A DNA stretch of 64,000 nt from Brevundimonas subvibrioides ATCC 15264 (GTDB taxonomy: Bacteria > Pseudomonadota > Alphaproteobacteria > Caulobacterales > Caulobacteraceae): NCBI RefSeq assembly GCF_000144605.1, contig NC_014375.1, forward strand, positions 2,819,501 to 2,883,500, written 5' to 3'. Shown here piece by piece: positions 1-8,484 of this stretch. Both the position numbers and the translations under genes were made by a program. The notes under the pieces were generated by a model. That model worked only from the letters and a program-made list of their open reading frames with translations. It was not told the origin of the DNA and did not search any database. The first letter of the stretch is position 1, and every line of letters starts with the position of its first letter.

Positions 1-23
1 GAGCGAGGTTCAGGGTTTCAGCC

Positions 24-1202
24 ATGCTCCTCCCCTTCTTCACCGCCCTGCGGCAGGCCAGGGTTCCGGTCTCGACCAAGGAATGGCTCCATCTGATGGA
101 GGCCATGGACAAGGACGTGGCGGGCGGTCGGGTCGAGGACTTCTATCACCTGTCGCGCGCAGTGCTGGTCAAGGACGAGAAGCACTACGACCGGTTCGAC
201 CAGGTGTTCGGCACGGTGTTCAAGGGCATCGAGACCATCGCCGCGGGCGATGAGCCCACGCTGGACGTGCCCGAGGACTGGCTGAGGCTGCTGAACTCCA
301 AGTTCCTGACCGACGAGGAGAAGGCCGAGATCGAGGCGCTGGGCGGCTTCGCCAAGCTGATGGAGACGCTGAAGCAGCGGATGGAGGAGCAGAAGGAGCG
401 TCACGAGGGCGGGTCCAAATGGATCGGCACCGGCGGCACCAGCCCCTTCGGCCACGGCGGCTACAATCCCGAGGGCGTGCGTATCGGAGGACCGGCCAAA
501 CAGGGGCGTGCGGTCAAGGTCTGGGAGAAGCGCGAATACCGCAACCTGGACGACACAGTCGAGTTGGGGACGCGCAACATCAAGGTCGCCCTGCGTCGGC
601 TGCGGCGGTTTGCGCGCGAAGGCGCGGCCGAGGAACTGGACATCGACGGCACGATCGACGGCACGGCGCGGCAGGGCTGGCTGGACATCCGCATGCGGCC
701 GGAGCGGCGAAACACCATCAAGGTGCTGCTGTTCCTCGACGTCGGCGGGTCGATGGATGGTCACATCAAGCTGTGCGAGGAGCTGTTCTCCGCCGCGAAG
801 ACCGAGTTCAAGAATCTGGAGTTCTTCTACTTCCACAACTGCCTTTACGAGGGCGTCTGGAAGGACAACCGCCGCCGGCACGCGGAGAAGATCCCGACCT
901 GGGACCTGCTGAACAAATACCCCGGCGACTGGCGCGCGATCTTCGTCGGCGACGCGACCATGAGCCCCTATGAAGTGACCATGCCCGGCGGCTCGGTCGA
1001 GCACTGGAACGAGGAGGCCGGGGCGGTCTGGATGCGACGGGCCCGGCTGCAGTGGGACAAGTCGGTGTGGCTGAACCCGGTGGCCGAACGTTACTGGAGC
1101 TATACCGCGTCGGTGAAGCTGCTCAGCGAGGTCATGGACGAGCGGATGTATCCGCTGACGCTCGACGGACTCGACCGGGCGATGCGGGCCCTGACGCGCT
1201 AG
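24..1202 (+). CDS. VWA-domain protein, CoxE-like
   Basis: This 392-residue protein belongs to the CoxE-like von Willebrand factor A family, which usually works with a MoxR-type AAA ATPase in metalloenzyme or complex maturation. The C-terminal half carries a MIDAS-like motif, DVGGSM, near residue 238, after a run of hydrophobic residues (KVLLFL). The first serine of the classical DxSxS is glycine here, giving DxGxS. The N-terminal half is predicted helical. No signal peptide or membrane segment is visible, so it should be cytoplasmic. The start is the first ATG in the window, 23 nt from the edge, so the expected upstream AAA ATPase partner cannot be seen. The family call is firm; the partner and substrate are unknown. 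Confidence 0.85.
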   Translation: MLLPFFTALRQARVPVSTKEWLHLMEAMDKDVAGGRVEDFYHLSRAVLVKDEKHYDRFDQVFGTVFKGIETIAAGDEPTLDVPEDWLRLLNSKFLTDEEKAEIEALGGFAKLMETLKQRMEEQKERHEGGSKWIGTGGTSPFGHGGYNPEGVRIGGPAKQGRAVKVWEKREYRNLDDTVELGTRNIKVALRRLRRFAREGAAEELDIDGTIDGTARQGWLDIRMRPERRNTIKVLLFLDVGGSMDGHIKLCEELFSAAKTEFKNLEFFYFHNCLYEGVWKDNRRRHAEKIPTWDLLNKYPGDWRAIFVGDATMSPYEVTMPGGSVEHWNEEAGAVWMRRARLQWDKSVWLNPVAERYWSYTASVKLLSEVMDERMYPLTLDGLDRAMRALTR

Positions 1203-1280
1203 TCGCGGCAGTGACGCAGAGGTGAGATGCGGCGCGCCGCCGCCTGTGTCACCGTGGGTTGCAACCCGGAGGGCCCACCG

Positions 1281-1772
1281 ATGCTGACCGCGCTGATGAT
1301 GGCAACAATGCTGCAACAGGCGGCACCCGTCTGGGACGCCCCGCGTGCAGAGCCGGCGGCCGTCGCGGAGATGGCCGCGCCCCCGCCCGACCTGCCTGCC
1401 TGGGCCCTGGCCGATCCGTTCGGCTGGGAGCGATCGCAGTGCAGCCCGCTGCTCCGGAAGGACGCCTCCATGGAGGCCTGCCAGGCACGGGTGCGGCACG
1501 ACCTGTCGGCCGCCCTCGGCGATCGCCTGCCGGCGGGCCTGCAGCCCCCGGGCGAGCCGGTGCCGTGTCTGGCCACGCCGGACGATACGGGTGCCTATCC
1601 GGTCCAGTGCGGCCTGCCGGAACGGCGCACGGCCCAGAGCGTGACGCCCCGCATCGCCGAATGCCGGTCCCGCCCCGCCCGTCAGGGCGGATCGGTCGCC
1701 TTCGTGACCGAATGCGAACCGGAGGCCGGCGAGACGCGCGGCCTGACCTTCCGGCTCGGCGACCGCGACTGA
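1281..1772 (+). CDS. hypothetical protein with N-terminal hydrophobic segment
   Basis: I do not recognise this protein of about 163 residues. The chosen ATG follows a strong GGAGGG ribosome-binding site at a short distance, and an in-frame upstream ATG at 1227 has no such site. The first 15 residues (MLTALMMATMLQQAA) could be a short signal peptide. The rest is rich in Pro, Ala and Arg and has several cysteines (in QCSPLL, EACQ, PCLA, QCGL, AECR, TECE), which suggests an exported, disulfide-bonded protein. It is convergent with the csbD-like gene. Function unknown. Confidence 0.6.
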   Translation: MLTALMMATMLQQAAPVWDAPRAEPAAVAEMAAPPPDLPAWALADPFGWERSQCSPLLRKDASMEACQARVRHDLSAALGDRLPAGLQPPGEPVPCLATPDDTGAYPVQCGLPERRTAQSVTPRIAECRSRPARQGGSVAFVTECEPEAGETRGLTFRLGDRD

Positions 1773-1780
1773 GCCAGACC

Positions 1781-1815
1781 GCAAAAAGGCCGCCCCGGGT
1801 GGAGCAGCCCTTTCG
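1781..1815. terminator. possible bidirectional terminator
   Basis: Between two convergent genes, an imperfect hairpin (GGCCGC, then a loop, then GCAGCC) is flanked by AAAAA on the left and CTTTCG on the right. This could end transcription from both sides. The stem has a mismatch and the T-run is short, so the call is weak. Confidence 0.3.
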
Positions 1816-1835
1816 TGTTTCGTCGAGGCGGAAAC

Positions 1836-2024
1836 CTAGTTGCGCTTGTCGTTGTCGCGCAGGGTGTCCTTGATGCCACCGACGGTGTTCTGGACCTTGC
1901 CTTCGACCTGATCGGCGCGGCCTTCGGCTTTCAGTTTCTCGTCACCGGTCAGTTTGCCGGCGGCTTCCTTGATGTTGCCACCAATGTTCTTGGCGGCACC
2001 TTCGATGCGGTCATGATCGGCCAT
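1836..2024 (-). CDS. CsbD family stress-response protein
   Basis: The 62-residue product starting MADHDRIEGAAKN is a typical CsbD-like protein: small, highly charged and helical, with the repeated pattern of GAAKN, GKLTGD, GRADQVEGKV and a terminal TVGGIKD segment. Members are induced by general stress in many bacteria, but the biochemical role is not known. The start was set at 2024 because an AGGAG sits just upstream; longer in-frame extensions have no family similarity. It is a single gene, convergent with the gene at 1281 and downstream of the Nudix gene on the same strand. Confidence 0.88.
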   Translation of the reverse strand: MADHDRIEGAAKNIGGNIKEAAGKLTGDEKLKAEGRADQVEGKVQNTVGGIKDTLRDNDKRN

Positions 2025-2113
2025 GGGAGGCTCCTGACATTCGGCGTCGCCCCATCGGCGGCGCTTCGACATCAAAAGCGAATGACCGAAAGAGGCGTTC
2101 CGTATGCTGGCGC

Positions 2114-2557
2114 TTAGCGCCTGAGCCATTTCGCCACGGCCCAGGCGTGGGCGTCGTGGCGAAGCTCGGCCAGGGCCGTGCGCGGATGCAGCCAGACCAG
2201 TTCGTGATCGGCCTCGATCTTTCGCGCCGGATCGAGGGCCAGCCTCTCGGCGATCCAGAAGCCGCCGACGTTGTTGACCGGGTCGCCATCGGACTTGCGA
2301 AAGAACTGGCCGGCCTCGGCGATGCGGTGCAGGGGCCGGACGGTCATCCCGGTCTCTTCGACGAACTCGCGGATCAGGGCCTGCGTCTCTGTCTCGTCGC
2401 CATCGACCGCGCCGCCGGGCAGATCATAGTAGGGCGTGTCGCGGGTCACCCGGACGCAGGCGATCTTCTCGTCGTGGAATACCAGCCCGAAGACGGCGGG
2501 GCGAAGGCGGTAGTCGCTGTCGGGATCGGCCTGGCCGAACTGGAGAGCGGGGTTCAA
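2114..2557 (-). CDS. Nudix hydrolase
   Basis: A 147-residue Nudix-fold hydrolase that should cleave a nucleoside diphosphate linked to another moiety, with Mg2+ as cofactor. The full Nudix box (G-x5-E-x7-RE-x-x-EE-x-G) is at residues 49-71, ending REFVEETGM. The substrate cannot be read from sequence. It is the last gene of the signalling operon. The start codon is TTG and overlaps the TGA of the kinase gene as TTGA, so its translation is probably coupled to the kinase. No better ATG exists before the first beta strand of the fold. Confidence 0.85.
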   Translation of the reverse strand: MNPALQFGQADPDSDYRLRPAVFGLVFHDEKIACVRVTRDTPYYDLPGGAVDGDETETQALIREFVEETGMTVRPLHRIAEAGQFFRKSDGDPVNNVGGFWIAERLALDPARKIEADHELVWLHPRTALAELRHDAHAWAVAKWLRR

Positions 2558-3594
2558 AGGTCGAAGGCCAGTCGGGCCCGCACGCCCTTGTGCGCGCCGT
2601 CGAACTCCACGGCCGAGCGAAGGCCCGACGCCATGGCGGTGATGATCTTGCCGCCCAGGCCGGTGCCCTTGGGCTTACCGTCGCCGAGGCCCGGCCCGTC
2701 GTCCTCGACCGTCAGGATCGCGCGACCGGCCGCGTCCGGCTCCAGGATCACCCGGATTTCGCCGGTCTGGCCGGGCGCATAGGCGTATTTGACCGCATTG
2801 GTGACCAGCTCGGTCACCACCACCCCGAGGGACACGGCCTGATCGGTGGTGACCCGCATGGCGCTGGCCGTCAGCGCGATGTTGGGCGAACAGTCGTCCG
2901 GGCCGAGGGATTTGGACAGTTCGTCGACCAGACCCTCAAGATAGGCCTGCATGTCCACCGTCTCCATGTCGCCGGACGTGTAGAGGCGGCGGTGGACGTG
3001 GGCGACGGCCTCGATCCGCGCCTGGGCCTCCTTCAGCGCGCTGCGGGCCCCCTCGTCGGCCAGATGGCGCAGTTGCAGGGACATGAAGGTCGAGACCAGC
3101 TGCAGCGAATTTCCGACCCGGTGATTCACCTCGCGCAGCATGGCCTCGGCGCGGTCGCGGGCCAGACGGACCTGCTCCTGGGCCTCCTCGTTCTCGCGTT
3201 CCAGGCGGCGGCGCAGCAGCGCGTCTTCCAGCGCCGAGCGCAGCAGGGCGGTGAAGTCCTCGGACACGTCCTTGATGACATAGTCCGCCGCGCCGGCGCG
3301 CAGGGCGGCGACGGCGATCCGGCCTTCCTGAGCCCCGGTGACGTAGACGACCGGCGGTGGCGCGGGGCGGTGCAGCAGGTCGGGCAGCACATCGAGGCCG
3401 TCGCGACCCGGCATGTAGTGGTCCAGCGCGCACACGTCGTAGTCGGCGGCGTCCAGCGCCGCGATCCCCGAATCGCCATCGGCCGCCAGGGTCACCTCGT
3501 AGCCGTGACGGCCGAGTTCCTTCTGCACGAGCCGCGAAAGCCCGCGGTCGTCGTCGATGTAGAGCAGCCGGATGGGCGGCTTTTCAGGCGTCAT
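2554..3594 (-). CDS. response regulator-HisKA_2 sensor kinase hybrid
   Basis: The 346-residue protein has an N-terminal receiver domain (about residues 8-120; acidic pocket DDD at 14-16, phospho-acceptor D58 in ALDHYMPG, K108) followed by a HisKA_2-type dimerisation domain with H158 in REVNHRVGNSLQLV and a C-terminal ATPase domain (ELVTNAVKYAY, EDDGPGLG). It has no membrane segment. The layout suggests a soluble kinase whose activity is set by phosphorylation of its own receiver, probably by the CHASE3 kinase upstream. HisKA_2 kinases in alphaproteobacteria often feed the general stress response, but no PhyR/NepR/EcfG gene is visible here, so that link is only a possibility. ATGA overlap with the upstream regulator gene. 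Confidence 0.9.
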   Translation of the reverse strand: MTPEKPPIRLLYIDDDRGLSRLVQKELGRHGYEVTLAADGDSGIAALDAADYDVCALDHYMPGRDGLDVLPDLLHRPAPPPVVYVTGAQEGRIAVAALRAGAADYVIKDVSEDFTALLRSALEDALLRRRLERENEEAQEQVRLARDRAEAMLREVNHRVGNSLQLVSTFMSLQLRHLADEGARSALKEAQARIEAVAHVHRRLYTSGDMETVDMQAYLEGLVDELSKSLGPDDCSPNIALTASAMRVTTDQAVSLGVVVTELVTNAVKYAYAPGQTGEIRVILEPDAAGRAILTVEDDGPGLGDGKPKGTGLGGKIITAMASGLRSAVEFDGAHKGVRARLAFDL

Positions 3595-4022
3595 TCGATA
3601 TCCGGTGCCTGCATGACCGACAGGAACAGGCCCAGCTGCCGGATGGCCCCGGCGAAGCTCTCATAGTCGACGGGCTTGGTGATGTAGACGTTGCAGCCCA
3701 GATCGTAGCAGCGCTGGATCTCGGTCTTGTCGTCGGTGGTGGTCAGGACCACGACCGGCGCGCGCTTGAGCCGGTCGTCCTTCTTCACCTCCGCGAGGAT
3801 GTCGGTGCCGCTCATGTCCGGCAAGTTCAGGTCCAGCAGGATCAGCATCGGGCCGTTGGCGCGGACCTCCTCGCTGAACAGATAGTCGAGCGCCGGCTGG
3901 CCGTGGTCGAAATGGACGATCTCGTTGGAGATGTTGGCCCGGCGGATGTTCTTCTCGATCAGCTTGGCGTGGCCGTGATCATCCTCGACCATCACGATCT
4001 TGACGGGATTGCTGTTGGTCAA
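3591..4022 (-). CDS. single-domain response regulator (Rcp1-like)
   Basis: A 143-residue receiver domain without an output domain. The acidic pair EDD follows the first beta strand (KIVMVEDD), the phospho-acceptor is D64 in LLDLNLPDMSG, and K116 lies in YITKPV. The long loop before the third strand is typical of Rcp1-like regulators paired with phytochrome-type kinases. It probably carries phosphate between the kinases encoded on either side. The start is TTG, overlapping the upstream kinase stop as TTGA; the next in-frame ATG would remove the first beta strand, so TTG is preferred. Confidence 0.9.
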   Translation of the reverse strand: MTNSNPVKIVMVEDDHGHAKLIEKNIRRANISNEIVHFDHGQPALDYLFSEEVRANGPMLILLDLNLPDMSGTDILAEVKKDDRLKRAPVVVLTTTDDKTEIQRCYDLGCNVYITKPVDYESFAGAIRQLGLFLSVMQAPDIE

Positions 4023-5548
4023 AGGGTATCTCCGGCGTCGTCGAGGATGAGGCGTTTGGGGAATTTCAGGCGGAATGTCGAGCCTTCGCCCAGGACGGAG
4101 TCGACATCGATGGAACCGCCCAGACGTCGAACGCTGTTCCGCACGAAGGCCAGACCCAATCCCTCGCCCTGCTGGTCCTGCCGGCCCGCGCGGCGGAACA
4201 GTTCGAAGATGCGTTCGTGGTCCTTCTCTGCGATGCCGCGCCCATTGTCCTTGATGGCATATTCGACCCAGCCGCCGGGCAGATCGCTGCCCGTGATCTC
4301 GATCCGGCCCGGCCGTCCGGGCTGAAGGTATTTCACCGCATTGTCGATCAGATTGCCGATGATCTGCTCCATCGACAGGCGGTCGCTTTCGAACGGCACG
4401 ATCTCGCCGACGACGAACTCGGTCTCCGTCGCCTCAAGCTGATGGCGCACGCTGTCGGCGGCCCGGGACGCCATCGCCCCGACGTCGAGCGTCTCTGGCA
4501 CCAGATTGCGCCGGCCCTCGCGCGACAGCTTCAGGATCGCATTGATCAGCCGGTCCATCTTTTCGGTGGACGCGCGGATGAAGCCCACGGCCTCGGGGAT
4601 GTCCTCGCGGGCGGCCGTCAGCGCATCGCGTTCGAGCAGTTCCGGGGCCTGGGTCTCGACCTTGGTCATCTGCAGGTCGATCGTCTTGCCGGCCTGTTCC
4701 AGTTCGGCGGTGTAGCCCATGACGTTGACCAGCGGTGAGCGCAGGTCGTGACTGACGATGTAGGCGAAGCGCTGCACCTCCTCGGTCGAGCGCATCAGGG
4801 CGGCCGTGCGCGCCCTGACGGTCTCCTCCAGCCCCGCGTTGACGCGGTCGATGGCGGCCTGGGCGTCCTGGAGTTCCAGCAGGTAGCGGCGGACGAGCAG
4901 GAACACGATGCCCGCCAGCGCCAGGATCAGCACGCCGGCCACGCCATTGACGACGAGGGTGACCAGGGCCGACGATTCCGATGCGGCGCGGCGCTCGGCG
5001 AGGCGGCTGCCCATCCTCTGATCAAAGGTGCCGAGCTCTCCCTCCAGCTGGCGCATCAGTTCCCGGCCGTCGCCCGCGCTGATCCGCTCGACCGCGGCCC
5101 GCCCCTGGCCTGATCGGCTGAGCGCCAAGACCTCGTTCATCTCCAGGATCTTGTCGCGTGACAGCCGGGTGATGGCCTCCACCGTGGCCGCATCCTCGGG
5201 GTCAGCGCCGAGCTTTTCCCCCAACTGGTCGACCAGATAGGTCTGACCGTCGACCGCCTGCTCATAGGCGAGCATGAAGCCGGACTGGCCCGTGAGGACG
5301 TAGCCCCGTTGCGCCGCCTCGGCGTCCTTCATGTTGATCTGGATGATGCGGCCGGCCCGTCGCGCCTGCCAGGTCCGCTCCACCTGATCGTTGAAGGCGG
5401 CGGTGCGCTGGATCATGACGTAGGTCGTCGCGTTCACGGCCAGCAGAAGAATCATCGCCGCCGCCAGAAGCAGAACGATCGACCGCCCCAGTGTACGCTG
5501 GCGCAACAATGTGCGGATGTGGGCGAAAAGCGCGGAAATCTTCGTCAT
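4019..5548 (-). CDS. CHASE3-domain membrane sensor histidine kinase
   Basis: A 509-residue sensor kinase. A membrane segment at about residues 23-46 is followed by a periplasmic CHASE3 domain (about 47-190, with the typical RRAGRIIQINMKDAEAAQRGY stretch near residue 63), a second membrane segment (about 195-220), a coiled linker, a HisKA domain with H267 in IVSHDLRSPL, and a HATPase domain (NLIDNAVKY, DNGRGI, GLGLAF). CHASE3 senses an unknown extracellular signal. It is the first gene of a four-gene operon with two regulators and a Nudix hydrolase. The ATG start is 117 nt from the divergent membrane-protein gene. Confidence 0.92.
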   Translation of the reverse strand: MTKISALFAHIRTLLRQRTLGRSIVLLLAAAMILLLAVNATTYVMIQRTAAFNDQVERTWQARRAGRIIQINMKDAEAAQRGYVLTGQSGFMLAYEQAVDGQTYLVDQLGEKLGADPEDAATVEAITRLSRDKILEMNEVLALSRSGQGRAAVERISAGDGRELMRQLEGELGTFDQRMGSRLAERRAASESSALVTLVVNGVAGVLILALAGIVFLLVRRYLLELQDAQAAIDRVNAGLEETVRARTAALMRSTEEVQRFAYIVSHDLRSPLVNVMGYTAELEQAGKTIDLQMTKVETQAPELLERDALTAAREDIPEAVGFIRASTEKMDRLINAILKLSREGRRNLVPETLDVGAMASRAADSVRHQLEATETEFVVGEIVPFESDRLSMEQIIGNLIDNAVKYLQPGRPGRIEITGSDLPGGWVEYAIKDNGRGIAEKDHERIFELFRRAGRQDQQGEGLGLAFVRNSVRRLGGSIDVDSVLGEGSTFRLKFPKRLILDDAGDTL

Positions 5549-5665
5549 GTCCGCCGAGCTTTAGCGGAGCGGTATCGCCTGTCCAGAGAAGTCGTTCGCG
5601 GCGCAACACATGCAGGCCTAAAGCATTCCGACAACAAGCTGTGCCGTTTTAGGGAGTCTGATTTC

Positions 5666-6382
5666 ATGGTGTCCTGGTGGTGGTTCATCCCGGCGGCCGT
5701 GGCCGTGATCGGAGCCTTGCTGCTGATCAGCGGGCTGACCGCGCTGTTCAAGGGGCGGTTCCTCGGCGGTCTGTTCGGATCCGCGGCCGGCGGCGTGCTG
5801 CTGGCCGGTGGGCTGGGAGCGGCGCTGCTGGGCCAGAACATCCAGACCTACGCGCGCCTGACCTACGAGCGGCCGGTCGCGGCCCTGACGGTGCGCCAGC
5901 TTGCCCCCCAGTATTTTGAGGTCACCGTCACCCAGCCCGCCACCGCGGACCTGCCGGCCCGGACGGCGGTGTACCCGGTCAACGGCGACGAATGGCGGAT
6001 GGAGGCGCAGGTCCTGAAGTGGAAGCCCTGGGCCAATGTGATCGGACTGGACAGCCAGTACCGTCTGGATCGCCTGTCCGGGCGCTATCAGGACATCGAC
6101 CAGGAACGCACCGGAGCGCGCAGCGTCCACGCCCTGTACCGTGAGGAACCCGGGACGATCGCGGGCGTCCAGATGCCGTGGTCGCCCAGTGCCTGGGACA
6201 TGGCCCGGAAGTACCGCCGCTACGTCGACGCCGTCGACACCCTCTATGGCTCGGCCGCCTATATGCCGATGGCGGACGGCGCGGCCTACGAGGTCTGGAT
6301 CACCCAGTCGGGGCTGATCGCCCGGCCGACGAACGACGCGGCGCGGGCGGCGTCGGCCGGCGGGTTCGTGCAGGTGAACTAG
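5666..6382 (+). CDS. membrane-anchored protein of unknown function
   Basis: This 238-residue protein begins with an aromatic-rich membrane helix (VSWWWFIPAAVAV) and has a second hydrophobic Gly/Ala-rich segment near residues 38-55, followed by a soluble domain of about 175 residues with motifs such as YPVNGDEWRMEAQVLKW and YVDAVDTLYGSAA. I recognise it only as a conserved hypothetical type. An AGGGAG site precedes the chosen ATG; the longer upstream frame is the antisense of the kinase gene. Its 3' end overlaps the 3' end of flhA by 4 nt, tail to tail. Confidence 0.75.
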   Translation: MVSWWWFIPAAVAVIGALLLISGLTALFKGRFLGGLFGSAAGGVLLAGGLGAALLGQNIQTYARLTYERPVAALTVRQLAPQYFEVTVTQPATADLPARTAVYPVNGDEWRMEAQVLKWKPWANVIGLDSQYRLDRLSGRYQDIDQERTGARSVHALYREEPGTIAGVQMPWSPSAWDMARKYRRYVDAVDTLYGSAAYMPMADGAAYEVWITQSGLIARPTNDAARAASAGGFVQVN

Positions 6383-8484
6383 ACGCTGCCCAGGGTGCGC
6401 AACCGCGCCTTGGGGTGGACCTCGTTCTGGCTCATGACGACGGTCTGGCCGCGGAATCGTTCGATGATGGAGCGGACGTAGGGCCGGATCTGCGGACCGG
6501 TCAGCAGGACCGCGCTCTCACCCGACATCGCGGCGCGCTCGAACACGTCGCGGACCGCGCGAATGAAGTCCTGCAGCCGCGACGGCGCCATGGCCAGTTG
6601 CTTGTCCTCGCCGCCGCCGACCAGCGCCTCGGCGAAGGCGTTCTCCCATTCCGGCGACAGGGTGATGATCGGCAGGGCCCCGTCCTCGCCCTTGTACTGC
6701 CAGCACAGCTGACGGGCCAGGCGGGTGCGGACGTGCTCGACCAGGGTGGTCACCGAGGACGAATGCGGGGCCGCCTCGGCCAGGCCTTCGAGGATGGCCC
6801 CCAGATCGCGGATCGAGACCTTCTCGCGCAGCAGGGCCTGCAGCACGCGCTGGAGCGTCGTGACGGTGACGACCGACGGGACCAGTTCGTCGACCAGCTT
6901 TTTCTCCTCGACCCCCAGTTCCTTGATCAGCTTCTGCACCTCGGCATAGCTGAGCAGGTCGGCCATGTTCTCCTTGAGGATCTCGGTCAGGTGGGTGGTC
7001 AGCACCGTCGAGGGATCCACGATGGTGTAGCCGCGGAAGGTCGCCTCCTCGCGCAGGCTCTCGTCGATCCAGGTCGCGGGCAGGCCGAAGGCGGGTTCCT
7101 TCGTGTGTTCGCCCGGCAGTTCGACCTGGCGGCCGGCCGGGTCCATCGCCATCAGGGAGCCCAGACGCACCTCGCCCTGCCCGGCCTCCATCTCCTTGAT
7201 CCGGATGGCGTAGCCCTGGGTCGGCAGGCGCATGTTGTCGAGGATACGGACCGACGGCATGACGAAGCCGTACTCCTGGGCGAGAGCGCGACGCAGGGCG
7301 CGGACCTGATCGGTCAGGCGGCGGCCCTCCAGGTCGTTGATGAGGGTCAGCAGCGAATAGCCCAGTTCGATCTTGACCTCGTCGATGGTCAGGGCCGTGC
7401 CGATGGGTTCCTCGACGTCGTCCTTGGGCTTGGCGTTGACGGCGTCGTTCTCGACCGGCTGGGGCTTCAGACGGGCCCGGCCGAGGCGCCAGGACATGAT
7501 GCCCGCGCCGATGGCGAGCGCCGCGAAGGGGATGATCGGCATGCCGGGGATCAGGGCCAGCAGCCCGGCGGCGGCCGACACCATGCCCAGGCTGACGGGG
7601 TTGGTGGCCAGCTGGGCCACCAGAGCCTTGTCGGCCGAGCCCTCGACGCCCGCCTTGGACACCAGGAAGCCGGCGGCGATCGAGATGATGATGGCGGGGA
7701 CCTGGGTCACCAGACCGTCGCCGATGGTCAGCTGGATATAGGTGTTGGCGGCCTCGCCGATCGGCAGGCCGTGCTGGATCGTGCCGATCAGGATGCCGCC
7801 GATGGCATTGATGGCCACGATGATCAGGCCCGCCATGGCGTCGCCACGCACGAACTTGGACGCACCGTCCATGGCCCCGAAGAAGGTCGATTCCTGCTCC
7901 AGTTCCTTGCGCCGCAGCTTGGCCTGGTCCTCGGTGATCAGGCCGGAGGACAGGTCGGCGTCGATGGCCATCTGCTTGCCCGGCATGGAGTCCAGGGTGA
8001 AGCGGGCGCTGACCTCGGCGATGCGGGTCGAGCCCTTGGTGATGACGACGAAATTGACCACCAGGATGATGGCGAAGATGATGATGCCGATGATGAAGCT
8101 GCCGCCCATCATCAGGGCGCCGAAGGCGTTGATGACCTGACCGGCGGCGTCGTGGCCCTCGTGGCCGTGGGTCAGGACGAGGCGCGTCGACGCCAGGTTC
8201 AGGCCCAGCCGGAACAGGGTCGAGATCAGCAGCACGGTCGGGAAGATGGCGAAGTCCAGGGGGCGCTTCATCATCAGCGCCGTCATCAGGATCAGCACCG
8301 ACGAGACCAGGCTGATGGCCAGCAACAGGTCGAGCAGGAATTTGGGGACAGGCAGAATGAGGAGAAGGATGACTCCGATGACGCCGACGGCCATGCCGAC
8401 CTCGCCGCGCAGCAGCCAGCCCCGGATGTCGCCGCCGGTCGGACGGGCCATGCCGTCCTTCATCATCACGGGCGCGTCGGTCAT
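6379..8484 (-). CDS. flhA: flagellar export apparatus protein FlhA
   Basis: The 701-residue product is FlhA, the large gate protein of the flagellar type III export apparatus in the inner membrane. The N-terminal half has about eight membrane segments and the family hallmark sequences (PLDFAIFPTVLL, FRLGLNLASTRLVL, VPGKQMAID-type loop seen as MPGKQMAIDADL). The C-terminal half is the cytosolic domain that docks export chaperones. Its ATG overlaps the stop of the beta-lactamase gene by 4 nt, so it is co-transcribed with flbD and the fliF operon. Confidence 0.97.
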   Translation of the reverse strand: MTDAPVMMKDGMARPTGGDIRGWLLRGEVGMAVGVIGVILLLILPVPKFLLDLLLAISLVSSVLILMTALMMKRPLDFAIFPTVLLISTLFRLGLNLASTRLVLTHGHEGHDAAGQVINAFGALMMGGSFIIGIIIFAIILVVNFVVITKGSTRIAEVSARFTLDSMPGKQMAIDADLSSGLITEDQAKLRRKELEQESTFFGAMDGASKFVRGDAMAGLIIVAINAIGGILIGTIQHGLPIGEAANTYIQLTIGDGLVTQVPAIIISIAAGFLVSKAGVEGSADKALVAQLATNPVSLGMVSAAAGLLALIPGMPIIPFAALAIGAGIMSWRLGRARLKPQPVENDAVNAKPKDDVEEPIGTALTIDEVKIELGYSLLTLINDLEGRRLTDQVRALRRALAQEYGFVMPSVRILDNMRLPTQGYAIRIKEMEAGQGEVRLGSLMAMDPAGRQVELPGEHTKEPAFGLPATWIDESLREEATFRGYTIVDPSTVLTTHLTEILKENMADLLSYAEVQKLIKELGVEEKKLVDELVPSVVTVTTLQRVLQALLREKVSIRDLGAILEGLAEAAPHSSSVTTLVEHVRTRLARQLCWQYKGEDGALPIITLSPEWENAFAEALVGGGEDKQLAMAPSRLQDFIRAVRDVFERAAMSGESAVLLTGPQIRPYVRSIIERFRGQTVVMSQNEVHPKARLRTLGSV

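Noticed and set aside
18..1784. 588-codon minus-strand frame across the VWA gene and its neighbour
   Set aside because: It runs opposite two better-supported genes and shows no domain.
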